A DNA stretch of 64,000 nt from Basidiobolus meristosporus CBS 931.73 (GCA_002104905.1 MCFE01000486.1:1-64000); one strand, 5' to 3'. Positions 24,717 to 37,025 are shown, counted from the stretch's first letter. Program-made: numbers and translations. The notes: generated from the sequence alone by a model not told the origin.

Positions 24717-25374
24717 ATGGCCTCTCCTCAGGCTACCGAATCTCATTAAATTTCCAATTGAGTTTATTTTCCATGTGAGAGGGTGGGATGCGCTCCTTGC
24801 CACTGGACGGCCAAGGAATAGGAAAGAGTGGGAGATGGCACACGACGACAAGGGGGAGTTCACCGAGAATCCAGCAGGATCATCGCGCGCAAAGGAAAGG
24901 TGTTTAGGAAGCGTACCGGGGAGCTTGTTCCAGCAACGGTGGCGATTTCCGGGGCAGACACTACATCCAGCAATGGCTCAGCTATCTTGCAGCATTCTAC
25001 GCGCTGGATCAATCGTGGTGGCTTTGGGAAATCCATCTCGCGCAAGGGAGAGTGAGGATGCAGTTGCAGAGGCCTCAGTGTTTATATAGTCAGTGATCCA
25101 TGTCTCTGACCCTAATCCAATTTAAGCACTGAGGGCCATCCTTTCATTACACTTGCTTCTATGCTCTCCCCTATCTTCAATAGTCAATGTGACACAGTGA
25201 GTAAGAGTCAAGCCAACGGGGTTGCAGGAGATCGCATTGCCATATATGGGCAATTGTCAGTCTCACTCCATGTGCACGTGATCTCCATTGGGATGTTTAT
25301 TGTTGAGGAGGGAAGGTATCTACAGAGGGATGTTCCAATCAATCTAGGAAAATTTGAAGGTCACAGAGGAAGGG
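24717..25374. other. Convergent intergenic region, possible short ORF
   Basis: Lies between convergent stops. A plus-strand frame at 24828-25055 (about 75 codons, basic, containing GRIIARKGKVFRKRTG-like residues) is open but has no good ATG context or family match. It is more likely 3' flank than a gene. Confidence 0.35.
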
Positions 25375-28300
25375 TTAATTTGCGGGCGGCACTAGCTCCG
25401 ACTTCTCTTTGCATTCCCAGTAGCATTTATGGCAGATCTTCGAGGAGTCTGGCGTTTCCTTGGGTAGATTCAAGCCTTCCCTGGATACAGCCCCAACCTG
25501 CCACCACATGGGAGACACGTCAATGTTACATTTGGCACAATGCTGTCGTGGCAAGGAGCTGGTGGATAACCAGTCGATCTTCTTCGGTACCAATACCCGC
25601 TTTCTAGCACTGGCAGCTGCCAGCAACAGCTTTGAGAGTCGCATGGCTCCGGAAGTGGATGTTTCTGATTGTTTAACTTTGGTGTTGTACATATACAATG
25701 CAGTCTAAACGAAGAAACGTAAGTGGCTAGCTTTCAAGCAAAACCAAGTTGAGGTGCGTACCGATTTGGTTTCGGGATTGAGCGCTGTCATATCAACCAC
25801 TGTGTTGCTGCTAGGGATATGCTCCTGACACCATAGTTTGGGAGCTAACGTTGCGTTGTTTGCAAAGGTGTTTTTGGTAGCAGATTGGTTCGCTTTCTTA
25901 CCGCCCACAGGAAACACCTCGAATCCAAGCCTACAGCCTGCTTTCTGGGCACAATACACATGCATGGTTTTCTTACAGCTACTGCCTGCACAGGAGACAC
26001 ATGCGCCATCAGATATCCCACAAATGCTACACGTCTACATGAGCATAAAATAGATCAGCCGCTACATCCCAAAACCAACTATATTCATTTGGGCTCTGTA
26101 CCTGCTTCCATTTCGATGGAGCAATGACTCCTATCCCTTCGATCGGCTCGAGATGCTTGGCGTCGCCAAATGTGATTTCAGGTATCCAGGTAGCACAAAC
26201 CACATGACACCAATTGTTTCCAATGGTTTTTTTGAGAGCCTGATGTGGCTGAATGGTCTCCGGGTTTCTGCATAGCACACAATGGAAACTCTGGAAACCA
26301 TGAATACATTAATTAACTTCATGTCACCATCACGAAATTAACTAGGATCTCGATACTAACCAATGATGCCGAGGGCTTCTTAATGTTGGCGCAAGGATCA
26401 CAAACCCAGTCCTTTAGGCCGTTCTCTTGGATGCCATAACAGTCTTGGAAACTATTAGCGAACCGATATTTTGAGGCGGGGAAGCAAGTAGGATATAGTG
26501 CTTACCGCTGTGAACCGATAGCCCGCATTCCGAGCATGTCAGCAGGATCTCGGATCGATTCTCGAGACGACACACACCGCATGGCGTTGGCTTGAATGTT
26601 TTCTTGGGCGGCTCTCTAGCCTTGACCTAGAAAGAAGCGGGTTACGAAAAAGCCCCAAATTGGAAACATCCAGACTTCATAACGTACATCCAGAGATAGC
26701 TTCTTCCTAGATTTCTCCTGTAACACCTCGTTGCCTCTCTTCTTCTTTCCATTTCCTTTACCTACGTGCATCGTCAGCAAGGGCATTCTGCCTGCAGAGA
26801 AACTAGACATATGTACCATCTCTGTTCCTCTCGTATAGAGGTCTCAGCTCGCCATATTTCAGCCAATAAACGCCACACGCTTTACAAAGCGCCTTCTTTC
26901 CAATTTTAGTCGACATGAGCTGGCCAGGAGATCGATACCATTTCTCGGATTTCACAGCGGAGCAGTTGATGCAACGACGCGAGTTTCCCTCCAGCAACTC
27001 ATCATCGTCCACGGCAGGGCTCTTGGCGACTTCAGGCTTAGGTGAGTCCTCCTTTTTCTCCTCGCCATCTGCGCCGTTTCGTTTCTTGAATTTCTTGCTA
27101 ATCAGCCAAATCAATAAGGATGCCGTGCAACCAGTAAACACGCGAAATAGAAAATCAATCTACCTTGGCCGGTATTTTTTGGTGAATTGCTCATAGACCG
27201 GTTGGTATCTATCCGATTTCTTCCATAAATAGAAGTAGCGTACAATTTGTCCCATCGTTTTGGTAGAAATCTGATCAAATGATTAATCAGCACATGGGGG
27301 ATGGTGGTGACTTTGCAGATATGTTGCATACCTGTTTCTTGAACATTTGCAAGTCATGTCCATATGTGATGATGCCTCGTTCAAACTGCCCAATCTCCTC
27401 CTTGGTCCATTGCGCGGTGTTCAGATCTTCAGGCACTAGGTGGTGCATGTTCCCATACACCTCATCCCAGTTGAAGTTGGTTCTCTGCAGCTCTGACAGG
27501 ACTCTATCATAGACATCAGGGGAGTACGGGGAGACTGGCAATTTGATGTCCTGGACTTTTTTGATGAACTCGTCGACTACTCCGTCTGGTTAGCGTAGCG
27601 TGAGGAGACGGGCTACTGGAAATGGGACTTACGTTCTTCCGAGGAAACCTGATCCGGCTTCGAAAAGACCAAGGTGGATGTTTTCCCTATGCCACGTACG
27701 GGGAGCTTGACGCGCTCTAAAACCATCTTAGCTCCCTGGTTGAGATGTCGGCTTCTCAGGCTTACTTACCATCAGAATACTTCACCCCTCCGGAATACCG
27801 GCTGGATTTACGCTTCTTCGATGAGCTAGAGCGACTCTGGCTGGATTCTACCATGGAGTTGGGCGTGGGTGCGTTGGAATCGGACGCTGAATTGGCGGTA
27901 ATAAGGTCAGGGATGTTGGCCTGATACCTTCCCCCAATCCGAGAAGCAGCTCTGGGGTAGATTCGGTCGTCGTAGTCTAAAACAATCCCATCACATCAAC
28001 ACCAATTCCTCACCACAATCAGACGACGAAGCTTACCAAAAATGTCGTTCACCTTCGAGTGTATCCCGAAGTACCGAAAAGGCCATAGCTTGTTGGCTTT
28101 CGACATGTTCTCCGGGTCCTGCTCCGCCTTCTCAAGCTCGGCTTGTATGAAATCAATGGGTTAGCCAGGTGCGTGGAGGAGGGGGTTCAATTTTTCTGGA
28201 GGTACCTCGTATCTTAGCCTCTTTCTCCTGTTCCTGGTGCTTCAGCGACTTGGCCGAGGTCTGGTTTGGCTCGAGAGTCCCATCTGCCAATTTCCGAAGG

Positions 28301-29188
28301 CAAGGAGCACACTGCCAAGCATAGCCTTTGGCTAACTTCTTGGTGATTGGTGGAGAGGTACAACTCATATGATAGCTGTTGTAGCAAATCGCACACTTGA
28401 TGGCTTCAGAACTACAACAAAGAGATGAGTCAGTCAGCGCATACATACAATCAACGCACGTCCTGTCGATATGCAGGTTACAGTCACTTACCCAGGGCAC
28501 CACTCGTTGCACTTGGCACATACACGATGGGGGTTTTTGAAATCCAACGCCTTTGCCTCTTCGGCTAGGATGAATTTGTATCTCTGACGCAAGGCGACCG
28601 CAATATCCACTGGGACATTCTTGATGGTTTCACACGGAACAACCTCGTATGTGCGGCAAATGTATCGGTCAAACAGCTGGCTGTAATAGAAGTGGTCCTC
28701 TTTTTCTTTGTACTGCTCCAGGTCGGAAATATAGTGCAGGTGCTTCACCACGCACACGCTTTTGATATTGCACACTGGGTGGATGCTTGAATGCATCGTT
28801 GCGAACAAAACCCGATTATCGTTTTTGCGTCGTCCAGCTGTGACATCTTTGGGCCGGTAAAACCAGGCAACTCGAACCTTCAGGTCATCGTCGGTGCCGT
28901 CATATAGGAACTCCATCACGCGAGCGACAAAGTATGGCTCAGCAATGACATATTCCGAAGCCATGTACACATAGTCTAGAGGAAACGACAAACGTCAGCA
29001 CCAAACCGGGTCCAGAGGCGATCACGCCTCGCAATCAGCCATACCGCAATATCCATATGGTGACAGGCAGTTGATATACAGGCGTGACAGAGCAAGAGAT
29101 ATGTGGGATACATACCGTTTAGGTGAACTGGAGTGCCGTCCTCCAGGGTAACATAGGAGGGGGGTTCTTTCTTTTCTTCCGAGGACAT
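25375..29188 (-). CDS. SNT2: Snt2-like chromatin regulator (BAH-PHD-ELM2/SANT-GATA-PHD-ePHD)
   Basis: Fifteen exons from 29188 to 25375 sum to a continuous 957-codon frame. Exon blocks are 29188-29116, 28975-28492, 28411-28205, 28141-28037, 27976-27770, 27726-27633, 27576-27332, 27270-27164, 27097-26817, 26761-26688, 26626-26506, 26451-26361, 26290-26102, 26026-25761 and 25704-25375. Domains in order: BAH (YVIAEPYFVARVMEF...VRVAWFYRP), PHD finger (CAKCNEWC...CAICYNSYHMSC), ELM2-like region, SANT (WTKEEIGQFERGIITYG...), GATA-like finger (CINC...CKAC), second PHD, extended PHD, and a C-terminal CAKC...CHKC zinc knuckle. This order is that of fungal Snt2, which joins Ecm5/Rpd3-type deacetylase complexes and also acts in histone turnover. 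The first intron (140 nt) is the longest. Confidence 0.88.
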
Positions 29189-30026
29189 AGCGCTATTTAT
29201 GTATGTATATTGGGGTACTGTGTCCAACAAGAGCCAAAAGAGCGATGTTCAGGCCAATTCTCTATCAGTAGTCACAAAGAAAAGGAAACGAGTATTATCA
29301 AGGGAAGGTCGCAAAAACCACAAAACTTGGGTTATCTTGATGGGATGTTGGTGGAATAAAGAAGGATGGAAGCGGATAAAATAAAAAAGGGATTGTTTAT
29401 CAGCAGCAGGAAATTTCAAAAATGAGATTTGCTAAATGAGATTTGGACGGATGGGAGGGGAATTTGAGATGAGAAGGGAATATATATAAATTTCATACGG
29501 ACTGGATGTCCACTGCGATGATAAAAAAGGGTATTTCCACAGGGTCACATTTGCATTGGTGGTCCTTGATGACACACTTGCCGCTCCCTGGCCCCATCTA
29601 ACAACAATTCCACACCCCGTAGCGCACTCCGTTCCACGCCTCATAGCACACTTCATCCCACACAACGCATTGGGATTCTCTGCTGCCTTGCCACCAAGCT
29701 AGGTCTCATGAGTATTCCTCGCGTTTATTATAGTGATGATTCAAGTATGACAACAACTCGCGAATATCCTGCCAATTTCTCCCTCACATGATCGAAGTGA
29801 GTGAGGTTGGATTTTTATGGTTGGAGCGATGGTTGAGGCAATGGTTGAGCCCCAAAATAGTGACTGAGTGAAGGGTGATATGGATGTTTAGAACGCGTAC
29901 GCAAAATTTACAACTAAGAATTGAGGGAGGGGCGTATATATTTGGGGGCGATGAAGTAGATGTTCGAGATAATAACGTGTGGAGACTACTTGGGATGTAG
30001 TGCGGGGGTGCGATACAAAGAATGGC
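29189..30026. other. Intergenic region upstream of SNT2
   Basis: Holds the SNT2 promoter (minus strand) and the 3' flank of the gene ending at 30027. Only short, unrecognised frames were seen. T-rich and G-rich runs occur, but nothing is nameable. Confidence 0.4.
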
Positions 30027-31159
30027 CTAGAAGCTCATATCTGGTAAACTCTGCACTGGGCCAAGCTCCGCAAGCTGCTTATCGAGAAGCTCAAGTCGGA
30101 GCTCCAGCTTTTCCACAGCAAGGGTTGACACACTGACATCAAACTGCGCTTTACGAATCAGCTCCTCGGTGCGTGCTTCATCTTCTCGCATCCGCTTACG
30201 CTCCAGGTTGAATTTAGCCATCTGTGTTGTTTCAATGGGGTTGGTGAATGTTGTGCAAAATATAGGCAAGCAATACGAACCTCGCTCTCAAACTCCTTCA
30301 CCAAATTCTCTATAATTGCTTCGTGCGAGAATGGCTCGTATCCCTTGGAGGACCGACGGGGCGTATACGGGCTAGTGTGATTCTGAGGAAATTCTCTACG
30401 GTAGAATGGCGGAGTTTCTGGTACACGAGGCGACAAATCATGGGGTGGGACAAATTTTGAAGGGCTGGGCTCTGGTGGGGGGATGAATTCTCTACGTGGT
30501 GGGTATGGGCTGGAAAGCTGTGGCGGAGGGGCTGAGTGGGATACAGGTGCGGGGGACGAATTGCGAGCCACAGGCGGAGGAGGTCGACTGTCGTAGGGTG
30601 GTATGGCTTCTGGCGGAGGTGGGGGCGGGGGCAGCTGAGAGTAATGAGGGCGATAGGAATCATATCGAGCGGGAGGAAAGTCAGACTCATATGCCCCTCT
30701 TTGCAGTTCGACGGCTTCTCTGGCGTGTCTAGATAGAGAAGGTGAACGGGAACGACCGTTTTGGTCCCACTCTCTGTGATAACTTTGGCGGGGCAAGTCT
30801 CGATCGTGCTCACTATACCGCCGACGATACTGGCTGCTGCTTCTCTCGCGCTCCCGGCCCCATCTTTCCCGGCTACGGTCTCTACTCCGGCCATCATGGT
30901 CTCTACCAGACTCTCGGCTACTTCTATAGTAATCTCTATCTCGATGATCACGCATCATCTCTCGATCTCTGTCTCGTTCACGCTCGCTGTACCTTCTGTC
31001 TCGCTCACGATAGCGATCCCGATCCCGATCGTACCCATACGGCTCTCCGGCGTAGGAGTACGAGCGTGAACCATAATATCTAGAAAAGCCTGCTGAGGAA
31101 CTGTGGGATGGTGAAGCATATCTTCTGTCTGGATGATAACTATCCCCACCACGATCCAT
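30027..31159 (-). CDS. Arg/Asp/Ser-rich low-complexity protein with C-terminal coiled coil
   Basis: Two exons (31159-30281, 30221-30027; 59-nt intron) give 357 aa. Residues ~40-140 are dense RD/RE/RS dipeptides (DRDRDRYRERDRRYSERE), as in SR-like splicing or RNA-processing factors. Residues ~160-260 are Pro-rich with a PPPPPPP run. The C-terminal ~75 residues form a charged helix (NLERKRMREDEARTEELIRK) predicted to coil. No RRM or zinc finger is visible. An RNA-related nuclear role is suggested only by composition. It is divergent from the methyltransferase gene at 32204. Confidence 0.7.
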
Positions 31160-32203
31160 TTACCTAGATTATAGCAAAAAAGTTCTTAAATAATTCAGAC
31201 AACGCAAAGGTCTTTGTCTTTCGCCCAAGAGATTGCACAAAGTATCGGGCGAAGTAATCGGCGAAGAGAAGGACAAGAGAAAAAGAGCCTGGAAAGATTG
31301 TACGCCTGGAGTGGTGTTATTGAAATCCGTGAATCCTGAGGCATTAAGAGTTTGATATGAGCTCAAAATTAGTCAGAGATTGTTTCACTCCCACATCAAT
31401 ACTATGATCAAAATTGAGCCTTGCTAATCATACTATGATCGCGCAAATCCCCCGCAGACCGTTCCCGTTTGCCCCCCAGCCGCTCCCTTGGTAGCTCGCG
31501 TGTAGTTGAACGACCGCGCCAAGGTTCGCCACATTATGGGGTGCTTCTAGCTCGTCGGTGATGGCTAGGGTTAGGTTTTATTGAAGGATCTGTCGTCGAG
31601 AGCTCGCGTTCACCCTTCTCTTCATCCAGTAAAGCATCATTAGAATACAGAACTCGGCAACTCTAAGATTACCATTAGCAGGTGTGGCACAGACACACAG
31701 CGACTACCAAGAAAATACCCGGGTTGTGGTCAGGGTTTTTTGTGCTGTGTCCCTTGTGCTGCGTGCTGTGTGGAAAGCAGAGGAACGAAAAATAAGAATT
31801 AATTGGAAAGCAAAAGAGAAATTGAAACTGAAATTCATATCGTCTGATTAACTGATCGGCATCCATCATATAAAAGCAGTGATATTGGATCTCGCTCCCC
31901 CCACTCCTTACACCTCAGCCGTGCAATTCTCTTCATGAATTGGCCACCTGATGAAGAGAAGGAAAGAGCAAAGGTAAGCCTAGACATCGCACAATGATGC
32001 TGGCTGTTCCTGCTGGGTTTGGCCGCTCTAAACCTATGTTTTCTTTGAGCTGGTGCTTAGTAACGGGAACCGACAAATGTTGTGAATTCATGGAATGATT
32101 AGGGTTAGGGCTCATATCCCTAAAAGGGCCCATATCCCTAAAATATTCAATTTATTTTTTGCTGCTATACAAAGAAGCAGGCTTGATTGGGACCTTACCT
32201 TTG
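31160..32203. promoter_or_regulatory. Divergent promoter region with TTAGGG pair and repeated CATATCCCTAAAA
   Basis: Between divergent genes. At 32099-32110 there is TTAGGGTTAGGG, followed by CATATCCCTAAAA twice within about 40 bases. TTAGGG pairs are Tbf1-type binding sites in several fungi. A TATAAAAG at 31871 precedes a short ATG frame (31935) that I could not splice to the downstream gene. Confidence 0.35.
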
Positions 32204-33087
32204 ATGTCTTCCACTTTCGAGCAAGCGGCCTCTTACAGTGCTAAACGCTTCCAACGGATAGAGGACGCTTACGAAGAAGTTTTTGAACTATACACCGAAG
32301 GTTCACGTAATGGCGATTGGGTGCATAACAAATTTGCTCAGCAAAAACTGGCCCAAGTGGAAGTGGAGTTGGAGTGTATTTTCGCGTCTTATCTTATTGC
32401 GTGATTCTCCCATTTATGTGTTTCTGAATATTTCTAGTTGGGAATAAGGCGAAAACTCTACACTTCCTCCAGAATTCAAGTATCCAAACTGCCAAGGGAA
32501 TCACCGGAGCGGTTGTTTGGGACTCAAGCATATGTCTAGCCCACTTTTTGTGGAAGAACTTCAGTTGGTTGGGAGTGGAAAAAGGAAAGTCTTGCCTAGA
32601 ATTAGGCTCGGGCTGCGGTGTGGCAGGCATCACTTGCTATCATTTGGGTAGCAATGTTCACTTCACAGACCAGGAAGTTATGTTGAAACACCTGGAAAAG
32701 AACGTAAAACTGAATGCGGTAAAGCAAGCCAATCCATCTAAAGATAGACGAGAAGAGGTTCATCTGCCCAACGTTGAGCTCTCGGAATTAATGTGGGGCG
32801 AGAAGCTCCCGAAAGACATCAGCGAGCAGGAGATAGACTTTGTACTAGCAAGCGATTGTGTTTACAACGAATTCATTGTCCCAAAATTGATCGACACTCT
32901 CAAAAAGCTCTCTACAGTCAAAACCATGTTTATCATTGCGCAAGAATTACGCTCGGACTCGGTTCATTTATTATTCCTGGAAGAGCTACTGAGGGATTTC
33001 ACAGTTTTCCGCGCCGTTCAAGAGGAGAAATTCGCATCTTCCTGTGTAGTGATATATCTGGCGTGGGCAACAGCAGAACGCCCTTGA
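32204..33087 (+). CDS. METTL21/Rkm5-like protein lysine methyltransferase
   Basis: The second exon (32438-33087) encodes the whole catalytic core. It contains ITGAVVWDSSICLAHFL (family W-D block), motif I CLELGSGCGVAGITCYHLG, acidic VHFTDQEV, and the DxxY motif ASDCVYNEF. First-exon coding starts at ATG 32204 (MSSTFEQAASYSAKRF). The exact first donor is unresolved: weak GT sites between about 32300 and 32350 fit the phase, and a stop at 32404 proves an intron is needed. The product is about 230 aa, normal for the family, whose yeast member Rkm5 methylates ribosomal protein L1. The target here is unknown. An AATAAA (33091) lies just past the stop and next to the convergent gene's stop at 33101. 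Confidence 0.8.
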
Positions 33088-33100
33088 TAAAAATAAAGAA

Positions 33101-34708
33101 TCATTGCAAATCAACTGGGCTAGTGCGGGGAAAGCTCGCTGGCTGGGGAAGTCTGTATTCTGCCACGGAGACCTGGAAGTGCGGGCCGGTGGGATTTGCG
33201 ATGCTACCTGGGACGAAAGTAAAATGGCCTTTCATTGAATATACCTTATCAGCAGCGTTCGGGCTGTCGGCGCAGATTGAACAGTACTCGAAGGTTGGTG
33301 TAGACCCTGGCAAACAGTTAGCCACAGGATTCCACTCGCATGATCATATGTGGGTGCTCCTTACTGCTCAGCAACGGATACTCTCCTACAACTAATGAAT
33401 GGCTAAGTGGCTGTTCACATGAGCCGCCTGGTCCAACCTCTACTTGCCTGCTTCCCCCTCCACCTCCTCCACATTGCCGCTCTGGAAGCGGATCAGCCAG
33501 TAGCGGCTAACCAGCTGGCATGATGCATAGCCCAACGTCTCTGCGTTCAATAAATTCATCCGAATACGGTATATAAACTGAGTGTACGGCCGCCGAGATT
33601 CGCTGGCAAAAATCGCCGACGCTCGGATTTCGATGCCTGGAGTGTGGTGGTTAGATAGATCCCATCCCTGAGCTGCACGTGATCTGTGTACCCTTGGTAA
33701 CCGCCCGGCTGGTTCCTAGCCCTTCGTTCGGGAACATGAGGATTTGTTTCTGTGCGGTCAAGTCAAACACTCCCATCTCGAGGTTGTCGACATACTCCTC
33801 GATGAAATCCATGAAGAGGCCCTTGTCGTGGTATTTGTACGTGATCTCATCAAACTCAATGACATGATGCAACAGATGCGGCTGCAAGGGTTTTGGGCAA
33901 CTAGTCACCAGCGCCAGACTTTTTCCGGTGTATCGGCACCACCCGAAAATACTAAAGATCGTGTAAGCACTTAGCGGGGAAAACCTTGCCTGGGAAACCT
34001 ACACTATTTCGAGCGACCAGATTTTGTACGTTCGCAAGTGGCTATCCGAGCCAAACGTTAGCATTCTACGTGAAGGTTAACTAGTGCATTCAGGGCTTAC
34101 GTCGAAGGGATCCACAGTAAACAACAAAAAATCCCTTTGCGAGAAATGTTAGGCCAGCAGCAAAGAATGTTTTCATACTCCACAGATTACCATAGCAATG
34201 ATAGACCCCAAATAGCCCACCAGTGTACCCTCTTTCCCCATCGTGGAAATGATACCACAATTCAAATTCCTTGGGAAAGTGAACTTCCGCACTTATCAGC
34301 GTCGTCTTCCACTTAAGCGGTGGAGCTAATGTTGCAAAAAGTTGAGGTGCCTTTTTTTGCAGCCATTTCTCTAAGCGCTGCATGCATCTCTTCACCTTGG
34401 GAAATGCTTCAGTGTATCCACTGTATGTAAGGCGGAATAATCTGTAGGTTTCTTGGTAGGTCTGTGGGGTTGGCTGGAAAAGTTGAGGTGTGATTTCTGC
34501 TCGCTTACAATGTGGCAACCAGAGGTTATCCCCAGTACTTGCTTGATACAAAGCTCTGCAGGTCTACAATTGGACGGAAGTAAGCCTCTAGCTCCGCAAA
34601 AAGGGCAAACTCCCGACTTACCAGTCCGCAGGCCGCCAATTCCTCCGGTCGGTGTATGTATTTGAATATCGAAGTAAGAATGTCCGCTGGAAGATTTTGT
34701 ATATTCAT
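33101..34708 (-). CDS. F-box / SUKH (SMI1-KNR4) / ApaG protein, FBXO3-like
   Basis: Eight exons (34708-34622, 34563-34179, 34134-34101, 34041-34003, 33951-33692, 33636-33448, 33391-33365, 33306-33101) sum to 408 codons with every phase matching. The N-terminal F-box is LPADILTSIFKYIHRPEEL...LTCRALYQ. The middle is SUKH-like (GYTGGLFGVYHCYG ... IWSLEIVIFGWCRYTG). The C-terminus is an ApaG/DUF525 domain (YRIRMNLL...SCQLVSRYWLI, VVGEYPLL, FEYCSICA, MKGHFTFV). This order is that of FBXO3, an SCF substrate adaptor. The intron 33447-33392 uses a GC donor (AG|GCAAGT), and a 27-nt exon follows. Without them the ApaG domain would be cut in half. The 44-nt intron at 34178-34135 is the least certain. 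Confidence 0.78.
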
Positions 34709-35623
34709 AGCTGTCTGCAGCTGTCTAGTTGAGAACTCTATTGCGTGACTGGATTCGAAGTTGGGCTGATGTAATTATCGTTCTGTATCACATGATCGGG
34801 TGAGATGCTTAATTTTATTCTTGCGTAGTTACTATTGCTTAGTATTATTGCCATGAATCACTGCGAGTTATCTTCAACATCAATGGGCCAGTCTCTGAAG
34901 TAGCACCAGTTGCAAGTAGCTATCCTAATGCCAAATTATTTCCTGATTATCATTTCTTAAATCTTGCATAAATCTCCAGGTTACTTAAGTGTCCCCATGT
35001 TTTGTGCACTTCATTCCATCACTTTATTCTCATATTGCTGAACTTTTACTCAATTAGCTAACGAATATAAACATACTCATCTATTCCAAGTCCTGTTTCA
35101 ATTTCCAACTATGCTAAGCTAATGTACGCATTAGAGTGCAAATCATACTCTATTCTGTGGAGTCACTATCCGACGTTGGAGACGATGCAGCACAACCAGT
35201 CTGGATACCTGCCATATGAATATAATCTACGATTCTTTCGATTAGGAACCATATGTTTGCCTTTCCATAAACTGCAAAGGGAGAGTTGGGTGAGATTCTT
35301 GCTAAGATTCTTGAACCATAGACACAAGATACAAATTACTCATGTATATGTGCATATAATCAATAAATGCAACTGCAATGAGAGGAGCCAGTTATCGATC
35401 AAAACCTTCATATTCCTGATCTCTACCACTAAAGTCATGTACGTATTCTTTTGCCTGATGTATTTAAATCAGGAGAAACGCTAGCTTTATTGTAGTAATC
35501 AACCGCAATTGGCTAATTTTTTCATATCCTTCAAGTGTGCAATCACTTTCATCTCGATTGGAGTTACATGGAGCGACTGACTAAACTGGGTTGCTTTCTA
35601 GCAATTTTCTGCACATTGGGTTA
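34709..35623. other. AT-rich intergenic region
   Basis: Only one long frame (35122-35484, plus, 120 codons) is open. It shows no family match, no signal peptide and no intron structure, so I do not call it a gene. Confidence 0.4.
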
Positions 35624-36091
35624 CTAACAGTTGTCAACACACTGGGTCGTCTCTACAGGTGCTGAGTATTCAACTTCGGGCTGCATATAAACGTAAGGAT
35701 ACGCGGTACCATCCTCTGAGTGTTCAGCTCCCTTCTTCTTGGCGTACTCCGAAGCGCCAGCTGAGCCCTCCAATTCAAGGCTAGGGCCTGCTTGATATTT
35801 AACATTTAGGCCCTTTCCTCTCTCGGCATGGGCAACATTTAAGTTGTCATGCTTCCGAGTAACCGTAGTGAATACTTGTCTCAACAACGGGACCTCGGCC
35901 ACCGGAGCCGATGGAAGTACGAAGGTTCTTGTATTAGAGTGGCATGGTATCGCATGCTGACCGCATGGCACTCGGCGAAGATAGACCTTTTTGAACGACT
36001 GGGTGTATGGTGAGCTGTAGCCAGCAGGAACAGCGGTGACTACCTCAAGAGTAACCAAGCCTAGAATAGCAGCCAAGATATAGAAGTGCAT
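35624..36091 (-). CDS. Small secreted protein (candidate effector)
   Basis: Single-exon 155 aa protein with a clear signal peptide (MHFYILAAILGLVTLEVVTA, likely cut before VPAGYS). The mature part has four cysteines: CGQHAIPC near residue 45 and CVDNC at the extreme C-terminus, which suggests two disulfides. The core is Lys/Glu/Gly-rich with no recognised domain. A TATATATA lies about 37 bases upstream of the ATG. It sits at the border between the gene island and the transposon block, a common location of lineage-specific secreted proteins. The function is unknown. Confidence 0.7.
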   Translation of the reverse strand: MHFYILAAILGLVTLEVVTAVPAGYSSPYTQSFKKVYLRRVPCGQHAIPCHSNTRTFVLPSAPVAEVPLLRQVFTTVTRKHDNLNVAHAERGKGLNVKYQAGPSLELEGSAGASEYAKKKGAEHSEDGTAYPYVYMQPEVEYSAPVETTQCVDNC

Positions 36092-36127
36092 TGCGACAGA
36101 TACAACTTGAGATGGTCTACCTCACTC

Positions 36128-36135
36128 TATATATA
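36128..36135 (-). promoter_or_regulatory. TATA box of the small secreted protein gene
   Basis: TATATATA lies 37-44 bases upstream of the ATG at 36091. Confidence 0.5.
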
Positions 36136-37025
36136 TTGTCAAGAAACTATCTAACAGAGTTGGAGCTTATTTAATCATCTTCCAACTACTCAATTCGTGA
36201 ATATCATGTGCGTTGAGCTGGTCCGCTTTATTAGACTCCATTTGACGAGACGCGTTGCAGTATGTTGTTGAATGTGAATTGATTCTGAAAGCTGTGGAAG
36301 TAAACTCAGCGTTATCAAGTGCTACTAATAATATAATATTGGGCTGAGTTAAGTGCAACGAACAAGAAACACCCGAAACTGAGCCCTCGCAGGGCAATAA
36401 AAATACATGGAAAAGGGCTCTCATTGGATGCAACATTCATGTTTCAGGACTCAGTTACTGATCATATCAGTTAGCATTCTTACTGTTTCAATTATGATAT
36501 TCAACGGTGGTAATATATATAGAACATAAAAGTACTATAAAAAAAGGGTTGAAACAACTAACAACCAGCATTCGTTCCCAACAAGGTGGAGGGTTTGATT
36601 TACCGTAATTTCGTCCATTTGATTTATGTTAATAAAAGTAATGTATGAACTCCCGACCCTCACAACATCGTAGGAACAGGATGTCATGAAAGGGTGCTAA
36701 GATGCTCTTTTCGTCTACGCTTATGTTGACGCTCTTCAACTACAAGTAGTAACAAGCCTATGGTGCTAAGAGGCTTATGAGCAACACGGATTATAAGCGG
36801 TGCCGCACGATAGGGTTTCACTATTCGCAGGCTACAAGTTTTATTTTGTTGATCAAGATATGGGAATTCCTCGAATTTATGATCCCATTTCTATTTTTAT
36901 CGGAAATTGCCCGAGCACTTGCTTTGTTATTTTGCCAGTCTATGGTATAGAATCTATCCATTTTTCATCCTCATTACTATGTTTTGTCTTCATTGAATCA
37001 CCCGCCTCATCTTTTGGCAAGTATC
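36136..37025. other. AT-rich spacer before the transposon block
   Basis: No gene or repeat was recognised. The boundary with the first copia LTR is at 37026. Confidence 0.4.

Noticed and set aside
31871-31975. TATAAAAG followed by an ATG frame ending in a good donor (GTAAGC), possible first exon of the methyltransferase gene
   Set aside because: No downstream acceptor gives a continuous frame into the methyltransferase; it meets a TGA at the tested acceptors.
35122-35484. 120-codon plus-strand frame
   Set aside because: AT-rich, no domain, no signal peptide, no promoter; compatible with chance in AT-rich DNA.
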